In this document: in pieces, positions 42,462 through 53,176 of the stretch | Layout: every line of letters starts with the position of its first letter | Numbering within the stretch: position 1 is the first letter of the stretch | NCBI RefSeq assembly: GCF_007858365.1 | Contig: NZ_VFIO01000005.1 | Coordinates: 239,113 to 303,112, forward strand | Length of the DNA: 64,000 nucleotides | Direction: 5' to 3' | Origin: Pseudomonas saxonica | Lineage (GTDB): Bacteria > Pseudomonadota > Gammaproteobacteria > Pseudomonadales > Pseudomonadaceae | Position numbers and translations under genes: made by a program | Notes under the pieces: generated by a model | Databases searched by the model: none | What the model was told of the DNA's origin: nothing | The model's input: only the letters and a program-made list of their open reading frames with translations

Positions 42462-43709
42462 ATGGCCATCGCCGTTCCCCTGAACGAGGTCTCCAGCCCC
42501 ACGTTGAAGAAGCGTCTTGCGCATGCCGAGCGCGTGAACCGCTGGAAAGCACAGGCCCTGATTGCGCCGTTGGTTATTTTTTTGCTGTTGGTATTTCTGG
42601 TACCGATCGCAGCACTGCTCTACAAAAGCGTCGGTAACCCTGAAGTGGTTGAGGGATTGCCGCGCACGGTCGTGGCGGTGGCGGGTTGGGACGGTAAAGG
42701 CTTACCGGCGGAGCCGGTTTACCGGGCACTCAGCGAAGACTTGGCTGAGGCGCGCAAAAATCAAGTGTTAGGGGATTTATCCAAGCGCCTGAACATGGAG
42801 TTGGCCGGCTACCGCAGCTTGCTGATGAAAACCGCGAAGGCTTTACCGTTCAAGACTGCCCCCGAATCTTATAAAGATGCATTGGAAAATGTTGATGAGC
42901 GCTGGGGCGACCCGGCGTATTGGCAGGCCATCAAGCGCAACATCTCAAGCGTCACACCGTTTTACCTGCTGGCAGCAGTCGATCACCGTATCGATGATCT
43001 GGGCGAAATCGCTCAGGCGACGCCGGATCAGTCGATCTACCTCGATATTTTTGCCCGTACCTTCTGGATGGGGTTTGTGATTACCTGCATCTGCCTGGTG
43101 CTGGCGTATCCGTTGGCGTATTTGTTGGCTAACTTGCCGGCGCGTCAAAGCAACTTGCTGATGATTCTGGTGTTGTTGCCGTTCTGGACGTCGGTACTGG
43201 TGCGGGTCGCGGCCTGGATTGTGTTGCTGCAATCGGGCGGCCTGATCAACAGCGCGTTGATCAGCATGGGCCTGATCGATCAACCGCTGGAGTTGGTGTT
43301 CAACCGGGTCGGGGTCTACATCTCGATGGTGCACATCCTCCTGCCTTTTATGATTTTGCCGATCTACAGCGTGATGAAAGGCATTTCTCCCACCTACATG
43401 CGCGCGGCCATCTCTCTGGGCTGTCATCCATTTGCCAGCTTCTGGCGGGTGTATTTCCCGCAGACCTACGCGGGTGTTGGCGCGGGTTGCTTGCTGGTGT
43501 TCATCATTGCGATTGGCTACTACATAACCCCGGCGTTGTTGGGCAGTCCGAATGATCAAATGGTCAGTTACTTCGTGGCGTTTTACACCAACACGAGCAT
43601 CAACTGGGGGATGGCGACAGCGTTAGGCGGCTTGCTCCTGCTGGCGACCGTGGTGCTGTACCTGATTTACAACTGGCTGGTAGGCGCCACCCGCCTGCGT
43701 TTGAGCTGA
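42462..43709 (+). CDS. ABC transporter permease, PotB/PotH type
   Basis: 415 residues, longer than typical PotB because a soluble stretch (about residues 55-185) separates the first membrane helix from the core. The EAA loop reads ISLGCHPFASFWRVYFPQT. It pairs with the second permease to form the channel. The long periplasmic loop may contact the binding protein. Confidence 0.92.
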   Translation: MAIAVPLNEVSSPTLKKRLAHAERVNRWKAQALIAPLVIFLLLVFLVPIAALLYKSVGNPEVVEGLPRTVVAVAGWDGKGLPAEPVYRALSEDLAEARKNQVLGDLSKRLNMELAGYRSLLMKTAKALPFKTAPESYKDALENVDERWGDPAYWQAIKRNISSVTPFYLLAAVDHRIDDLGEIAQATPDQSIYLDIFARTFWMGFVITCICLVLAYPLAYLLANLPARQSNLLMILVLLPFWTSVLVRVAAWIVLLQSGGLINSALISMGLIDQPLELVFNRVGVYISMVHILLPFMILPIYSVMKGISPTYMRAAISLGCHPFASFWRVYFPQTYAGVGAGCLLVFIIAIGYYITPALLGSPNDQMVSYFVAFYTNTSINWGMATALGGLLLLATVVLYLIYNWLVGATRLRLS

Positions 43710-43719
43710 GGAGGTTGCG

Positions 43720-44544
43720 ATGCTGAGTCCCTACATGTCCCCGATTGAGCGGGTCTGGTTTTACAGTTTGCGCATCCTGTGCGGGTTGATTTTGCTGTTC
43801 CTGATTTTGCCGGTGTTGGTGATCATCCCGCTGTCATTCAACTCGGGCAGTTTTCTGGTGTACCCGCTGCAAGGATTTTCATTGCATTGGTATCAGGACT
43901 TTTTTGGTTCTGCGGAATGGATGCGGGCGTTGAAAAACAGCGTCATCGTGGCCCCTGCTGCGACGGTACTGGCGATGGTGTTCGGTACGCTCGCGGCGAT
44001 CGGCCTGACCCGTGGGCACTTCCCCGGCAAAGCGCTGGTCATGGCGCTGGTGATCTCGCCCATGGTAGTGCCGGTGGTTATTATCGGTGTGGCCAGCTAT
44101 TTGTTCTTCGCCCCGTTGGGGTTGGGCAACAGTTATTTTTCGCTGATCGTTGTGCACGCCGTGCTGGGTGTTCCGTTTGTGATCATTACCGTGTCAGCGA
44201 CCTTGCAAGGGTTCAACCACAACCTGGTCAGAGCGGCGGCGAGCTTGGGCGCTTCACCGCTGACAGCGTTTCGCCGGGTGACATTGCCGCTGATTGCGCC
44301 GGGTGTCATATCCGGTGCGCTGTTTGCCTTTGCCACCTCTTTTGATGAAGTGGTAGTAACGCTGTTTTTGGCCGGGCCAGAGCAAGCGACCTTGCCACGG
44401 CAGATGTTCAGCGGTATCCGCGAGAACCTCAGCCCTACCATCGCTGCGGCAGCGACGTTGTTGATCGGTTTTTCGGTCGTGTTATTGCTCACGCTGGAAT
44501 GGTTGCGCGGTCGCAGTGAGAAACTGCGCACGGCGCAGGCGTAA
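43720..44544 (+). CDS. ABC transporter permease, PotC/PotI type
   Basis: 274 residues with six predicted membrane helices and the EAA loop AASLGASPLTAFRRVTLPLIAPG. A strong GAGGAGG precedes the ATG 10 bp after the first permease. Last gene of the importer operon. Confidence 0.94.
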   Translation: MLSPYMSPIERVWFYSLRILCGLILLFLILPVLVIIPLSFNSGSFLVYPLQGFSLHWYQDFFGSAEWMRALKNSVIVAPAATVLAMVFGTLAAIGLTRGHFPGKALVMALVISPMVVPVVIIGVASYLFFAPLGLGNSYFSLIVVHAVLGVPFVIITVSATLQGFNHNLVRAAASLGASPLTAFRRVTLPLIAPGVISGALFAFATSFDEVVVTLFLAGPEQATLPRQMFSGIRENLSPTIAAAATLLIGFSVVLLLTLEWLRGRSEKLRTAQA

Positions 44545-44547
44545 GGC

Positions 44548-45006
44548 TTACATCCAGCAAGCATCCCATAAGGGGTAATCACCGATTCGCGTGGTCAATC
44601 GTGCGCGGATCGGGTTTTTGATGATGTAGCGGGCGATGTCTTTTATATCCTCCTCATCGCGTAAAGCTCGGTCGTGGTAACCCTTTTGCCACAGTCGGCC
44701 GGATGACCGGCAAGCCTGATTAACCGTTACGCTGCTGCGCGACTTCACGCGGCACATCACTTCTGCGAGCGTTTTATCATTAAGTTCGATCAGCCAATGG
44801 AAATGATCAGGCATCACAACCCAAGCCTTGGATGTCACGACCCCTTCGTCATGCGCCTGCCTGAATTGCTCCACAACAAGACGGCCTAAATGAAAGTCCT
44901 TGAAAATGGGCCGTCTTTGTTGGGTGGTACTGGTTAGAAGATAAAGGCGGCCCTGCTCAGAGTGGCGGCCGATACGCAGGCGGTAAGCGTTCTTTGACGT
45001 TGGCAA
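44548..45006 (-). CDS. RAYT: REP-associated tyrosine transposase
   Basis: 152 residues from a TTG start, 7 bp after GGAGGG. The single-domain Y1/HUH transposase motif VMPDHFHWLIEL gives the His-x-His metal site. The catalytic Tyr is probably in the C-terminal helix near IARYIIKNP. It is full length. RAYTs are domesticated single-copy relatives of IS200 that act on REP doublets; one lies 90 bp upstream of its start. Confidence 0.92.
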   Translation of the reverse strand: MPTSKNAYRLRIGRHSEQGRLYLLTSTTQQRRPIFKDFHLGRLVVEQFRQAHDEGVVTSKAWVVMPDHFHWLIELNDKTLAEVMCRVKSRSSVTVNQACRSSGRLWQKGYHDRALRDEEDIKDIARYIIKNPIRARLTTRIGDYPLWDACWM

Positions 45007-45095
45007 TCCATTGCCCTCCGTGATTGGTTTTCTTAACCTAGATCACTTACATACTTGCCACTGAAGCAACCCTTGACCAAGTATTACACCACCTC

Positions 45096-45222
45096 GTAGC
45101 AGCTGCCGAAGGCTGCGTCCGAGTGCGCAGCGCTCGTGAAATGGGTGATACAAACCTGTCACGAAATATGTATCTTCAGGGTTTGCGGCCTGCGGCCGAA
45201 CGTCGCCTTCGGCAACTGCTAC
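45096..45222. repeat. Inverted REP doublet (REPIN) next to the RAYT gene
   Basis: A REP copy GTAGCAGCTGCCGAAGGCTG begins at 45096; a mirrored copy ends at 45222 (read backward GTAGCAGTTGCCGAAGGCGA). It fits the GTAG-type REP of the doublet at 39830-39961. It lies between the RAYT start and rpe. Confidence 0.9.
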
Positions 45223-45298
45223 GGGGGGAAATGTATAGCGCGAACGGGTCGGCGGTATACAATGCGCGCCACCGTGTTTTGCTCATTAAAGGTGCGTT

Positions 45299-45973
45299 AT
45301 GCAGCCCTTCGCTATTGCCCCATCGATTCTCTCTGCCGATTTCGCCCGTCTTGGCGAAGAAGTCGACAATGTGCTCGCCGCTGGCGCTGATATCGTGCAT
45401 TTCGATGTCATGGACAATCACTACGTCCCCAACCTGACCATTGGCCCGATGGTGTGTTCGGCCCTGCGCAAGTATGGCGTCACCGCACCCATCGATGTGC
45501 ATCTGATGGTCAGCCCCGTTGATCGCATCATCGGCGACTTTATCGAAGCCGGCGCTACCTTTATCACCTTTCACCCAGAAGCGACCCAGCATATCGACCG
45601 CTCTTTGCAATTGATCCGCGAAGGTGGCTGCAAGGCCGGTCTGGTGTTCAATCCAGCCACGCCGCTGGACGTGCTCAAGTACGTAATGGACAAGGTCGAC
45701 ATGGTCTTGCTGATGAGTGTTAACCCAGGTTTTGGCGGGCAGAAGTTTATCCCCGGCACGCTGAACAAACTGCGTGAAGCGCGCGCACTGATCGATGCGT
45801 CGGGCCGTGATATTCGCCTGGAAATCGACGGCGGCGTCAACGTGGCTAATATCCGTGAAATCGCAGAGGCCGGTGCTGATACGTTCGTCGCCGGTTCGGC
45901 GATTTTCAACACCCCGAACTACGAAGAAGTCATCCAGAAAATGCGCGCCGAGCTTGCGTTGGCGCGCCCATGA
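45299..45973 (+). CDS. rpe: Ribulose-phosphate 3-epimerase
   Basis: 224 residues. The start is [17 protein letters not shown], with [27 protein letters not shown] and EIDGGVN. It interconverts ribulose-5-phosphate and xylulose-5-phosphate in the pentose phosphate pathway. A TATACAAT -10 element lies about 45 bp upstream. It overlaps gph by 4 bp. Confidence 0.99.
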   Translation: MQPFAIAPSILSADFARLGEEVDNVLAAGADIVHFDVMDNHYVPNLTIGPMVCSALRKYGVTAPIDVHLMVSPVDRIIGDFIEAGATFITFHPEATQHIDRSLQLIREGGCKAGLVFNPATPLDVLKYVMDKVDMVLLMSVNPGFGGQKFIPGTLNKLREARALIDASGRDIRLEIDGGVNVANIREIAEAGADTFVAGSAIFNTPNYEEVIQKMRAELALARP

Positions 45974-46788
45974 GTCGCTTCGAGCAGTTGCTTAAAGGGC
46001 AACTGCCCAAGCTGGTGATGTTCGATCTGGACGGCACCCTGATTGATTCCGTGCCGGATCTGGCCGCTGCTGTGGAGACGATGCTACACACGCTCGGTCG
46101 CCCACCCGCCGGTATAGAAAACGTGCGGATATGGATTGGCAACGGTGCACCGATGTTGGTGCGCCGCGCACTGGCGGGCAATATCGAGGCATCGGGCGTT
46201 GATGACGCCGAAGCCGAGCAAGCGCTGGAGATTTTCATGACGGCCTACGAGGGCGGTCATGGACACACCACGGTCTATCCGGGGGTGCGTGAAAGCCTCA
46301 AGTGGTTGCAAAAACAGGGCGTTGAAATGGCCCTGATCACCAACAAGCCTGAGCGTTTCGTCGCCCCCTTGCTGGATGAACTCAAGCTGGGACGGTTTTT
46401 TCGCTGGATAATCGGCGGCGATACCCTGCCGCAAAAAAAACCCGACCCGGCTGCGCTGTTATTTGTGATGAAAATGGCGGGTGTGACACCACGAGAATCA
46501 CTTTTTATCGGCGATTCACGCAATGACGTGCTGGCTGCCAAAGCCGCTGGCGTACGCTGCGTGGCACTGAGTTATGGCTACAATCACGGTCGTCCGATTG
46601 AAGAAGAGTCGCCGGATATGGTCATCGACAACCTGCAAGAGCTGATAGCCGGTTGCTTAGATTCTGCACCTGATATAACGTTGGGCAATTCCGTTCACCC
46701 CTCTCGAAGAGATTCCATCGTGGTGGTCACTCGCAAACTCTGGATGAAAGTTATCAAGGCCCTGGCCCGTTGGCGTTGGCGCGCCTGA
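45970..46788 (+). CDS. gph: Phosphoglycolate phosphatase
   Basis: 272 residues, HAD family: nucleophile motif [11 protein letters not shown], then TNKPERF, and [14 protein letters not shown]. It salvages 2-phosphoglycolate. A C-terminal extension after about residue 230 ends in [13 protein letters not shown], and it may double as the trp leader peptide. Confidence 0.97.
   Translation: MSRFEQLLKGQLPKLVMFDLDGTLIDSVPDLAAAVETMLHTLGRPPAGIENVRIWIGNGAPMLVRRALAGNIEASGVDDAEAEQALEIFMTAYEGGHGHTTVYPGVRESLKWLQKQGVEMALITNKPERFVAPLLDELKLGRFFRWIIGGDTLPQKKPDPAALLFVMKMAGVTPRESLFIGDSRNDVLAAKAAGVRCVALSYGYNHGRPIEEESPDMVIDNLQELIAGCLDSAPDITLGNSVHPSRRDSIVVVTRKLWMKVIKALARWRWRA
46744..46788 (+). CDS. trpL: Probable trpE leader peptide, in frame with the gph C-terminus
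   Basis: An internal ATG in gph starts [14 protein letters not shown], a 14-residue peptide with two Trp codons (TGG CGT TGG) and the gph stop codon, 70 bp before trpE. Attenuation of Pseudomonas trpE by a leader peptide is established for P. putida, as I recall. No strong terminator hairpin was found by eye between 46789 and 46858. Confidence 0.5.
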   Translation: MKVIKALARWRWRA

Positions 46789-46858
46789 CTTGAATCTGGC
46801 CGCTGAGTCGGCACGTTTGCACACCTGACCGTTTTACCCTCAGACCACGAGGCACCTC

Positions 46859-48346
46859 ATGATCCGCGAAGAATTCCTGCGCTTGGCCGCTGCTGGCTAC
46901 AACCGTATCCCGTTGGCCCGCGAAACCCTGGCCGACTTCGACACGCCGCTGTCCATCTACCTGAAACTGGCTGATCAGCCCAACTCCTATTTGTTGGAGT
47001 CGGTGCAGGGCGGTGAGAAGTGGGGCCGTTACTCGATCATTGGCTTGCCGTGCCGCACCGTGTTGCGTGTGCATGAGCACCAGATCCGGGTGACCCAGGA
47101 TGGTGTAGAAATCGAAGCACACGAATCCGAAGACCCACTGGCGTTTGTCGAAGCTTTCAAAGCCCGTTACAACGTACCGACCATTGCGGGTTTACCGCGT
47201 TTCAATGGTGGCCTGGTGGGTTACTTCGGTTATGACTGTGTGCGCTATGTGGAGAAGCGTTTGGGTAAATGCCCGAACCCTGATCCACTGGGCGTGCCGG
47301 ACATTCTATTGATGGTGTCGGATGCAGTGGTGGTATTCGACAACCTGGCCGGCAAGATGCACGCGATTGTGCTGGTTGATCCTGCTCAGCCAGACGCTTA
47401 CGAAGAAGGTCAGGCCCGTCTTGAGGCGCTGCTTGAACAGTTGCGTCAGCCGATGGCACCTCGACGCGGTCTGGATTTCACCCGCCAGCAAGCGGCTGAT
47501 CCGGTGTTTCGCTCCAGCTTCACGCAGGACGACTACGAAAAAGCTGTCGACACCATCAAGGACTACATCCTTGCGGGTGATTGCATGCAAGTGGTGCCGT
47601 CGCAACGCATGTCCATCGACTTCAAGGCTGCGCCGATCGATTTGTACCGTGCGCTGCGCTGCTTCAACCCGACACCTTATATGTACTTTTTCAACTTTGG
47701 TGACTTCCACGTGGTGGGCAGTTCGCCAGAAGTGCTGGTACGGGTAGAAGACAACCTGATTACCGTGCGACCGATCGCCGGCACGCGCCCTCGGGGTGCG
47801 ACCGAAGAAGCCGATCTGGCATTGGAAAAAGACCTGTTGAGTGACGACAAGGAAATCGCCGAGCACTTGATGCTGATTGACCTTGGGCGCAACGACACGG
47901 GGCGCGTTTCTGAAACCGGCTCGGTCAAGCTCACCGAGAAAATGGTAATCGAGCGTTACTCCAATGTTATGCACATTGTGTCCAACGTTACGGGTCAGCT
48001 TAAAAGCGGGCTGACGGCAATGGACGCGCTGCGTGCCATTCTGCCCGCGGGCACTTTGTCCGGGGCACCCAAAATTCGGGCGATGGAAATCATCGACGAA
48101 CTGGAGCCCGTCAAGCGTGGTGTATATGGCGGGGCAGTGGGTTATTTCGCCTGGAATGGCAACATGGACACGGCCATTGCCATTCGTACCGCAGTGATCA
48201 AAAACGGTGAGCTGCATGTGCAAGCGGGTGGCGGCATTGTGGCTGACTCGGTGCCTGCGCTGGAGTGGGAAGAGACGCTGAACAAACGCCGTGCGATGTT
48301 TCGCGCGGTAGCGCTCGCTGAACAAACCCCCACGACTGACGCCTGA
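46859..48346 (+). CDS. trpE: Anthranilate synthase component I
   Basis: 495 residues. The N-terminal [20 protein letters not shown] holds the LLES tryptophan-feedback site. The chorismate-binding core has [32 protein letters not shown] and GAPKIRAME. It makes anthranilate from chorismate with ammonia supplied by TrpG. 11 bp before trpG. Confidence 0.99.
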   Translation: MIREEFLRLAAAGYNRIPLARETLADFDTPLSIYLKLADQPNSYLLESVQGGEKWGRYSIIGLPCRTVLRVHEHQIRVTQDGVEIEAHESEDPLAFVEAFKARYNVPTIAGLPRFNGGLVGYFGYDCVRYVEKRLGKCPNPDPLGVPDILLMVSDAVVVFDNLAGKMHAIVLVDPAQPDAYEEGQARLEALLEQLRQPMAPRRGLDFTRQQAADPVFRSSFTQDDYEKAVDTIKDYILAGDCMQVVPSQRMSIDFKAAPIDLYRALRCFNPTPYMYFFNFGDFHVVGSSPEVLVRVEDNLITVRPIAGTRPRGATEEADLALEKDLLSDDKEIAEHLMLIDLGRNDTGRVSETGSVKLTEKMVIERYSNVMHIVSNVTGQLKSGLTAMDALRAILPAGTLSGAPKIRAMEIIDELEPVKRGVYGGAVGYFAWNGNMDTAIAIRTAVIKNGELHVQAGGGIVADSVPALEWEETLNKRRAMFRAVALAEQTPTTDA

Positions 48347-48357
48347 GGAGCTTTGCC

Positions 48358-48951
48358 ATGTTGTTGATGATCGATAATTACGACTCTTTTACGTACAACG
48401 TAGTGCAGTACCTCAGCGAGCTGGGTGCCGTCGTCAAGGTGGTGCGCAACGACGAACTGACCGTGGCTGAGATCGAAGCACTCAAACCAGAGCGCATCGT
48501 AGTGTCGCCGGGTCCGTGTACACCGAATGAGGCGGGTATCTCGCTTGAAGCCATCAAGCATTTCGCCGGCAAGCTGCCGATTCTGGGTGTATGCCTGGGG
48601 CATCAATCCATCGGCCAGGCTTTTGGCGGCGATGTAGTGCGTGCCAGAGAAGTGATGCACGGCAAAACCAGCCCGGTCTATCACCTTGATAAGGGCGTAT
48701 TTCAAGGGCTGAACAACCCGCTGACCGTGACCCGTTATCACTCTTTGGTGGTCAAGCGCGATACCTTGCCCGAGTGCCTGGAGTTGACGGCCTGGACGCA
48801 GCAACCTGATGGCTCGGTAGACGAGATCATGGGCTTGCGGCACAAAACGCTGAACATCGAAGGGGTGCAATTTCACCCTGAGTCGATCCTGACCGAGCAA
48901 GGCCATGAGCTGTTTGCCAATTTCCTCAAACAAACCGGCGGCATGCGCTAA
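48358..48951 (+). CDS. trpG: Anthranilate synthase component II (glutamine amidotransferase)
   Basis: 197 residues, class I amidotransferase with triad C79 (GVCLGHQ), H173 and E175 (FHPESIL). It feeds ammonia to TrpE and may also serve aminodeoxychorismate synthase. Directly after trpE; in P. aeruginosa a pyocin cluster is inserted between them. Confidence 0.98.
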   Translation: MLLMIDNYDSFTYNVVQYLSELGAVVKVVRNDELTVAEIEALKPERIVVSPGPCTPNEAGISLEAIKHFAGKLPILGVCLGHQSIGQAFGGDVVRAREVMHGKTSPVYHLDKGVFQGLNNPLTVTRYHSLVVKRDTLPECLELTAWTQQPDGSVDEIMGLRHKTLNIEGVQFHPESILTEQGHELFANFLKQTGGMR

Positions 48952-48960
48952 GGACTTTTT

Positions 48961-50010
48961 ATGGATATCAAGACAGCCCTGACCCGCATCGTCGGACATC
49001 TCGATCTGAGCACTGAAGAGATGCGCGATGTGATGCGCGACATCATGACCGGTCAATGCACCGAAGCGCAGATTGGCGCCTTCATGATGGGCATGCGCAT
49101 GAAGAGTGAAAGCATCGACGAAATTGTCGGTGCCGTAACGGTGATGCGCGAGTTGGCAGACAAGGTTGAACTCAAAACCCTCGACGGTGTGGTCGATATT
49201 GTCGGCACCGGCGGGGATGGTGCGAATATTTTCAACGTCTCTACAGCCTCTGCATTGGTTATCGCAGCCGCTGGTTGCACGGTCGCCAAACACGGCAACC
49301 GCGCAGTGTCGGGTAAAAGTGGCAGCGCTGATTTGCTTGAAGCAGCAGGCGTCTACCTCAATCTGACTCCGGTTCAAGTGGCTCGCTGCATCGACAGCGT
49401 GGGTATTGGTTTTATGTTTGCCCAGTGCCATCACGGTGCAATGAAGCACGCGGCCATTGCCCGACGCGATTTGGGCATGCGCACACTCTTTAATATGCTT
49501 GGCCCGCTTACGAATCCGGCCGGCGTTGTGCATCAAGTGGTCGGGGTGTTCAATCAGGCGTTGTGCCGTCCCTTGGCTGAAGTGTTGCAACGCTTGGGCA
49601 GCAAACATGTGCTGGTGGTGCATTCGCAAGATGGCCTGGATGAGTTCAGCCTTGCAGCGCCAACGTATGTTGCAGAGCTGCGTAAAGGCGAAATTACTGA
49701 GTATTGGGTTCAGCCCGAAGATTTTGGTATCAAGAGTCAGAGCCTGTTTGGTCTGGTGATCGACAGCCCCGAACAATCTCTGGAGCTGATTCGTGACGCC
49801 TTGGGGCGCCGTAAAACAGAGGCCGGACAAAAAGCAGCCGACATGATCGTGCTCAATGCCGGTGCTGCGCTTTATGCGGCAGACCTTGCCTACACACTTA
49901 AAGAAGGTGTGGCGTTGGCACACGATGCGCTGCATACCGGGTTGGCTCGAGAGAAACTTGAAGAGCTGGGTGCCTTTACCGCTGTTTTCAAACAGGAGAA
50001 TGAAGCATGA
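48961..50010 (+). CDS. trpD: Anthranilate phosphoribosyltransferase
   Basis: 349 residues. [17 protein letters not shown] binds phosphoribosyl pyrophosphate, and [18 protein letters not shown] follows. Second tryptophan step. Overlaps trpC by 4 bp. Confidence 0.99.
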   Translation: MDIKTALTRIVGHLDLSTEEMRDVMRDIMTGQCTEAQIGAFMMGMRMKSESIDEIVGAVTVMRELADKVELKTLDGVVDIVGTGGDGANIFNVSTASALVIAAAGCTVAKHGNRAVSGKSGSADLLEAAGVYLNLTPVQVARCIDSVGIGFMFAQCHHGAMKHAAIARRDLGMRTLFNMLGPLTNPAGVVHQVVGVFNQALCRPLAEVLQRLGSKHVLVVHSQDGLDEFSLAAPTYVAELRKGEITEYWVQPEDFGIKSQSLFGLVIDSPEQSLELIRDALGRRKTEAGQKAADMIVLNAGAALYAADLAYTLKEGVALAHDALHTGLAREKLEELGAFTAVFKQENEA

Positions 50011-50843
50011 GTGTGCCTACCGTTCTGGAAAAAATTCTGGCGCGAAAAGTTCAGGAGGTCGCCGAGCGCAGCGCGCGGGTGAGTCTGGCTGAACTTGAAC
50101 GTATGGCAGCTCAGGCTGACCCTGTACGCGGCTTTGCCAAGGCTCTATTGGCGCAGGCCAAGTTGAAGCAGCCTGCGGTGATTGCCGAAATTAAAAAGGC
50201 ATCCCCTAGCAAAGGCGTCATTCGCGAGGACTTCGTGCCTGCCGACATTGCCAGAAGCTATGAAGCCGGCGGTGCGACCTGTTTGTCCGTGCTGACTGAC
50301 ATTGACTTCTTCCAAGGTGCTGACGTTTACCTGCAACAAGCTCGTGCAGCCTGCAAACTGCCTGTTATCCGCAAAGATTTCATGATTGACCCGTATCAGA
50401 TTGTCGAAGCCCGTGCGTTGGGCGCTGACTGCGTGCTCTTGATCGTCTCCGCGCTGGATGACGTGAAAATGGCTGAATTGGCGTCGGTTGCCAAAGGTGT
50501 GGGTCTGGATGTACTGGTTGAGGTGCATGACGGCGCTGAGCTGGAACGGGCACTGAAAATCCTCGATACACCGCTGGTGGGGATTAACAATCGTAATTTG
50601 CACACCTTTGATGTCAGCCTGGAAACCACTCTTGACCTGTTGCCACGTGTCCCGCGTGATCGGCTGGTGATTACCGAGAGCGGAATTCTCAATCGGGCGG
50701 ATGTTGAGCTGATGGAAATCAGTGACGTTTATTCATTCCTGGTGGGTGAAGCCTTTATGCGTGCTGAAAATCCGGGGAACGAGTTGCAACGTTTATTCTT
50801 CCCTGAGCGCAACATCCAGATCACAGGTTCTACGCTGGATTGA
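50007..50843 (+). CDS. trpC: Indole-3-glycerol phosphate synthase
   Basis: 278 residues, TIM barrel with [28 protein letters not shown] and [12 protein letters not shown]. It closes the indole ring in tryptophan synthesis. It is the monofunctional form, without a TrpF domain as in E. coli. Confidence 0.99.
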   Translation: MSVPTVLEKILARKVQEVAERSARVSLAELERMAAQADPVRGFAKALLAQAKLKQPAVIAEIKKASPSKGVIREDFVPADIARSYEAGGATCLSVLTDIDFFQGADVYLQQARAACKLPVIRKDFMIDPYQIVEARALGADCVLLIVSALDDVKMAELASVAKGVGLDVLVEVHDGAELERALKILDTPLVGINNRNLHTFDVSLETTLDLLPRVPRDRLVITESGILNRADVELMEISDVYSFLVGEAFMRAENPGNELQRLFFPERNIQITGSTLD

Positions 50844-50866
50844 TACGCCGCGCAGTTTTTTAGTCG

Positions 50867-50896
50867 CTGGCGCAGGCTTGAAAGAGCCTGCGTCAG
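50867..50896 (+). terminator. Possible terminator after trpC
   Basis: Stem CGCAGGCT / AGCCTGCG, extended by CTGG/TCAG, with loop TGAAAG. There is no clean T-run after it, so efficiency is uncertain. Confidence 0.5.
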
Positions 50897-50950
50897 GGTA
50901 TCTTCTCTTGCCCCTTGGGCCGCGCCTGTTGGTATCTATCAGGGATGTTT

Positions 50951-51652
50951 ATGACGCTCATCCAGGCACTCACCGTCGAAGCCGGGCTTAAAGCAGAGCA
51001 GGATTTGTTGGCTTCGGTGTGTGCAGGGGAGCGCCGTGCGGGCCTGCTGTTCTGGCAACCCACTGATAGGGCGTTAGTCATGCCGCGTCGTTTGAGTCGC
51101 TTACCCGACTTTGAGCAAGCCAGCGTTGAACTGGCGGCTAGTGGTTGGCCGATTCTGTTGCGTGAGACGGGCGGCGAACCTGTGCCGCAATCCCCTTCAA
51201 CAGTCAATATCGCTCTGGTTTACGCGCCGCCTCGCAGTGAGGACGATCGTGCCCGCATTGAGACGGCTTATCTGCGTTTGTGCAATCCGCTCTGTGAATT
51301 ACTGACCGAGTTGGGTGCGCAGGCTTCTGTTGGCGAAGTTGCGGGCGCATTTTGTGACGGTCGCTACAACGTCAATCTTAATGGGCGCAAGCTGGTGGGG
51401 ACGGCCCAACGCTGGCGTCAGAGCCAAGGCGGTCAGCGGCCTGTCGGTCTGGTTCACGGGGCATTACTGGTAGAAAACGAGCGAGAGTCGATGGTGGCTG
51501 CCGTCAATCGTTTCAATGAGCGCTGCGGCCTTGAGCCAAACTGTCGGGCCGAAAGCCATATCGCATTACACGAAGTGTTTAATAATCCCGATTTCTTTGA
51601 GCGGTTGAGCGCCAGCTACCAACAAATACTGGCGCCTGTCTTCGACCTTTAG
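50951..51652 (+). CDS. Lipoate-protein ligase family protein
   Basis: Start at ATG 50951 with AGGG 6 bp upstream; another ATG is at 50945. 233 residues in the biotin/lipoate ligase fold, with [28 protein letters not shown] as the lipoyl-AMP-type loop. The exact acyl substrate is unknown. 3' end overlaps vfr by 4 bp. Confidence 0.75.
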   Translation: MTLIQALTVEAGLKAEQDLLASVCAGERRAGLLFWQPTDRALVMPRRLSRLPDFEQASVELAASGWPILLRETGGEPVPQSPSTVNIALVYAPPRSEDDRARIETAYLRLCNPLCELLTELGAQASVGEVAGAFCDGRYNVNLNGRKLVGTAQRWRQSQGGQRPVGLVHGALLVENERESMVAAVNRFNERCGLEPNCRAESHIALHEVFNNPDFFERLSASYQQILAPVFDL

Positions 51653-52293
51653 CGTGTACCAAATACCACCATGGTTTTACCTTTGACACTCACCAGATTC
51701 TGCTCTTCCAGATCTTTGAGCACACGCCCCACCATCTCTCGCGAACAGCCCACAATTCTACCGATTTCCTGTCGGGTTACTTTAATTTGCATCCCGTCCG
51801 GGTGAGTCATGGCGTCGGGTTGTTTACACAACTCAAGTAAGCAGCGTGCCACTCGACCTGTGACGTCAAAGAATGCCAAATCTCCCACTTTGCGCGTGGT
51901 GTTTCGCAATCTCTGTGCGATTTGTTCGCTTATAGCGAAAAGAATTTCCGGTTCTTGTTGTGCGTATTCTCTGAATTTCGCATAGCTAATTTCCGCAACT
52001 TCACACTCGGTCTTCGCTCGAACCCAGGCACTGCGTTTCTGTATCTGTCCGGCGTGTTCAAACAAACCCAGCTCACCAATGAAATCACCCGAATTTAGGT
52101 AGGCGATGATCATTTCACGATTGCCATCATCCTCGATCACAATGGTTACCGAGCCTTTGATAATGAAGAACAGTGTGTGTGACTGTTCGCCCGCGCAAAT
52201 GATGTTGCTCTTGGCCGCATAGCGTTTGCGTTGGCATTGAGTCAAAAATTTGTCTAGGTTTTTGATCTTGGATAGGGGGGTAAAAGCAACCAT
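51649..52293 (-). CDS. vfr: Vfr: cAMP-binding CRP-family regulator
   Basis: Start at ATG 52293 ([20 protein letters not shown]) gives 214 residues, the Vfr length; the longer upstream frame is not protein-like. A cyclic-nucleotide-binding domain ([12 protein letters not shown]) and the HTH ([20 protein letters not shown]) follow. Global cAMP-responsive regulator of virulence, motility or carbon use in Pseudomonas. Divergent from the OsmC-family gene. Confidence 0.97.
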   Translation of the reverse strand: MVAFTPLSKIKNLDKFLTQCQRKRYAAKSNIICAGEQSHTLFFIIKGSVTIVIEDDGNREMIIAYLNSGDFIGELGLFEHAGQIQKRSAWVRAKTECEVAEISYAKFREYAQQEPEILFAISEQIAQRLRNTTRKVGDLAFFDVTGRVARCLLELCKQPDAMTHPDGMQIKVTRQEIGRIVGCSREMVGRVLKDLEEQNLVSVKGKTMVVFGTR

Positions 52294-52356
52294 GGTTGTT
52301 TCCCAAAAGCATGCACAGTAGGGGCTGGATCTATTTTTATAGAGAGCGCTGGCTGG

Positions 52357-52381
52357 CTGGCGCCAGTGAATTGGCGCCAGC
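52357..52381. promoter_or_regulatory. Two CTGGCGCCAG palindromes in the vfr-osmC gap
   Basis: CTGGCGCCAG at 52357-52366 is followed, six bases on, by TTGGCGCCAGC (52371-52381). Each is almost self-complementary. They could be binding sites in the vfr promoter, or a stem. The match to a Vfr site consensus is poor. Confidence 0.35.
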
Positions 52382-52514
52382 TTAACAGACAGATTCTGTC
52401 CGGTAGGCAGAATTTTCCTTACATCGTGTAGGTTAAAGGTATATGCGTGGTCAGCCCTGTATTTTGGACGCTGTGCTAAGCTGGCGCCCCTTTTAAAGCA
52501 GTGGAGTCTGGGTG

Positions 52515-52937
52515 ATGAAGGCACGCATTCAATGGGCTGGCGAAGCCATGTTTCTGGGCGAGTCAGGCAGCGGCCACGTCGTCGTGATGGATGGGCCGCC
52601 CGAGAGCGGTGGTCGTAATCTAGGTGTACGACCGATGGAAATGCTTCTGCTGGGCCTTGGCGGATGCAGCAACTTTGACGTGGTCAGCATTCTCAAAAAA
52701 TCACGCCAGGCCGTTGAAAGTTGTGAAGCGTTCCTTGAAGCCGAACGTGCCACTGAAGACCCGAAAGTGTTTACCAAGATCCATCTGCACTTTGTCGTTA
52801 AAGGTCGTGGTCTTAAAGAAGCTCAGGTTAAACGTGCCATTGAACTGTCAGCGGAGAAGTATTGCTCTGCGTCGATCATGTTGGGCGCTGCGGGTGTAGC
52901 CATTAGCCACGATTATGAAATTGTTGAATTGGGCTGA
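52515..52937 (+). CDS. OsmC-family protein (YhfA-like)
   Basis: 140 residues from ATG 52515, 8 bp after [31 protein letters not shown] has one reactive-type Cys; the second Cys of the OsmC pair (KYCSAS) is at the expected distance. Probably a thiol peroxidase or redox protein. The function of this subfamily is not settled. Confidence 0.88.
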   Translation: MKARIQWAGEAMFLGESGSGHVVVMDGPPESGGRNLGVRPMEMLLLGLGGCSNFDVVSILKKSRQAVESCEAFLEAERATEDPKVFTKIHLHFVVKGRGLKEAQVKRAIELSAEKYCSASIMLGAAGVAISHDYEIVELG

Positions 52938-53176
52938 GTGATCATTCAATTTTCATAAATGCATTGCAGGCTCTGGTGAACGGTCGCCGAGGTCTGCATA
53001 ATGCGCCACTTTTTTAAGGGTCGTGGCCGGGAATATTTCCGGTCACATGCCCGAACAGATAACCAAAATCGCCATCGCGAAGAGGTGTTAACCGTCCTAC
53101 GCAGGTGCGTCCACGCACTTGACGGGCATGCTGGATCACGCGGCCGAGCCGCATCGACATAGAGAGTTTTATAACG

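Noticed and set aside
46789..46858. Trp attenuator terminator hairpin
   Set aside because: Only a 4-bp GCCG/CGGC stem and no clear T-tract were found; not annotated.
48142..49935. 597-codon frame antisense to trpE-trpG-trpD
   Set aside because: Crosses three well-supported genes; no domain.
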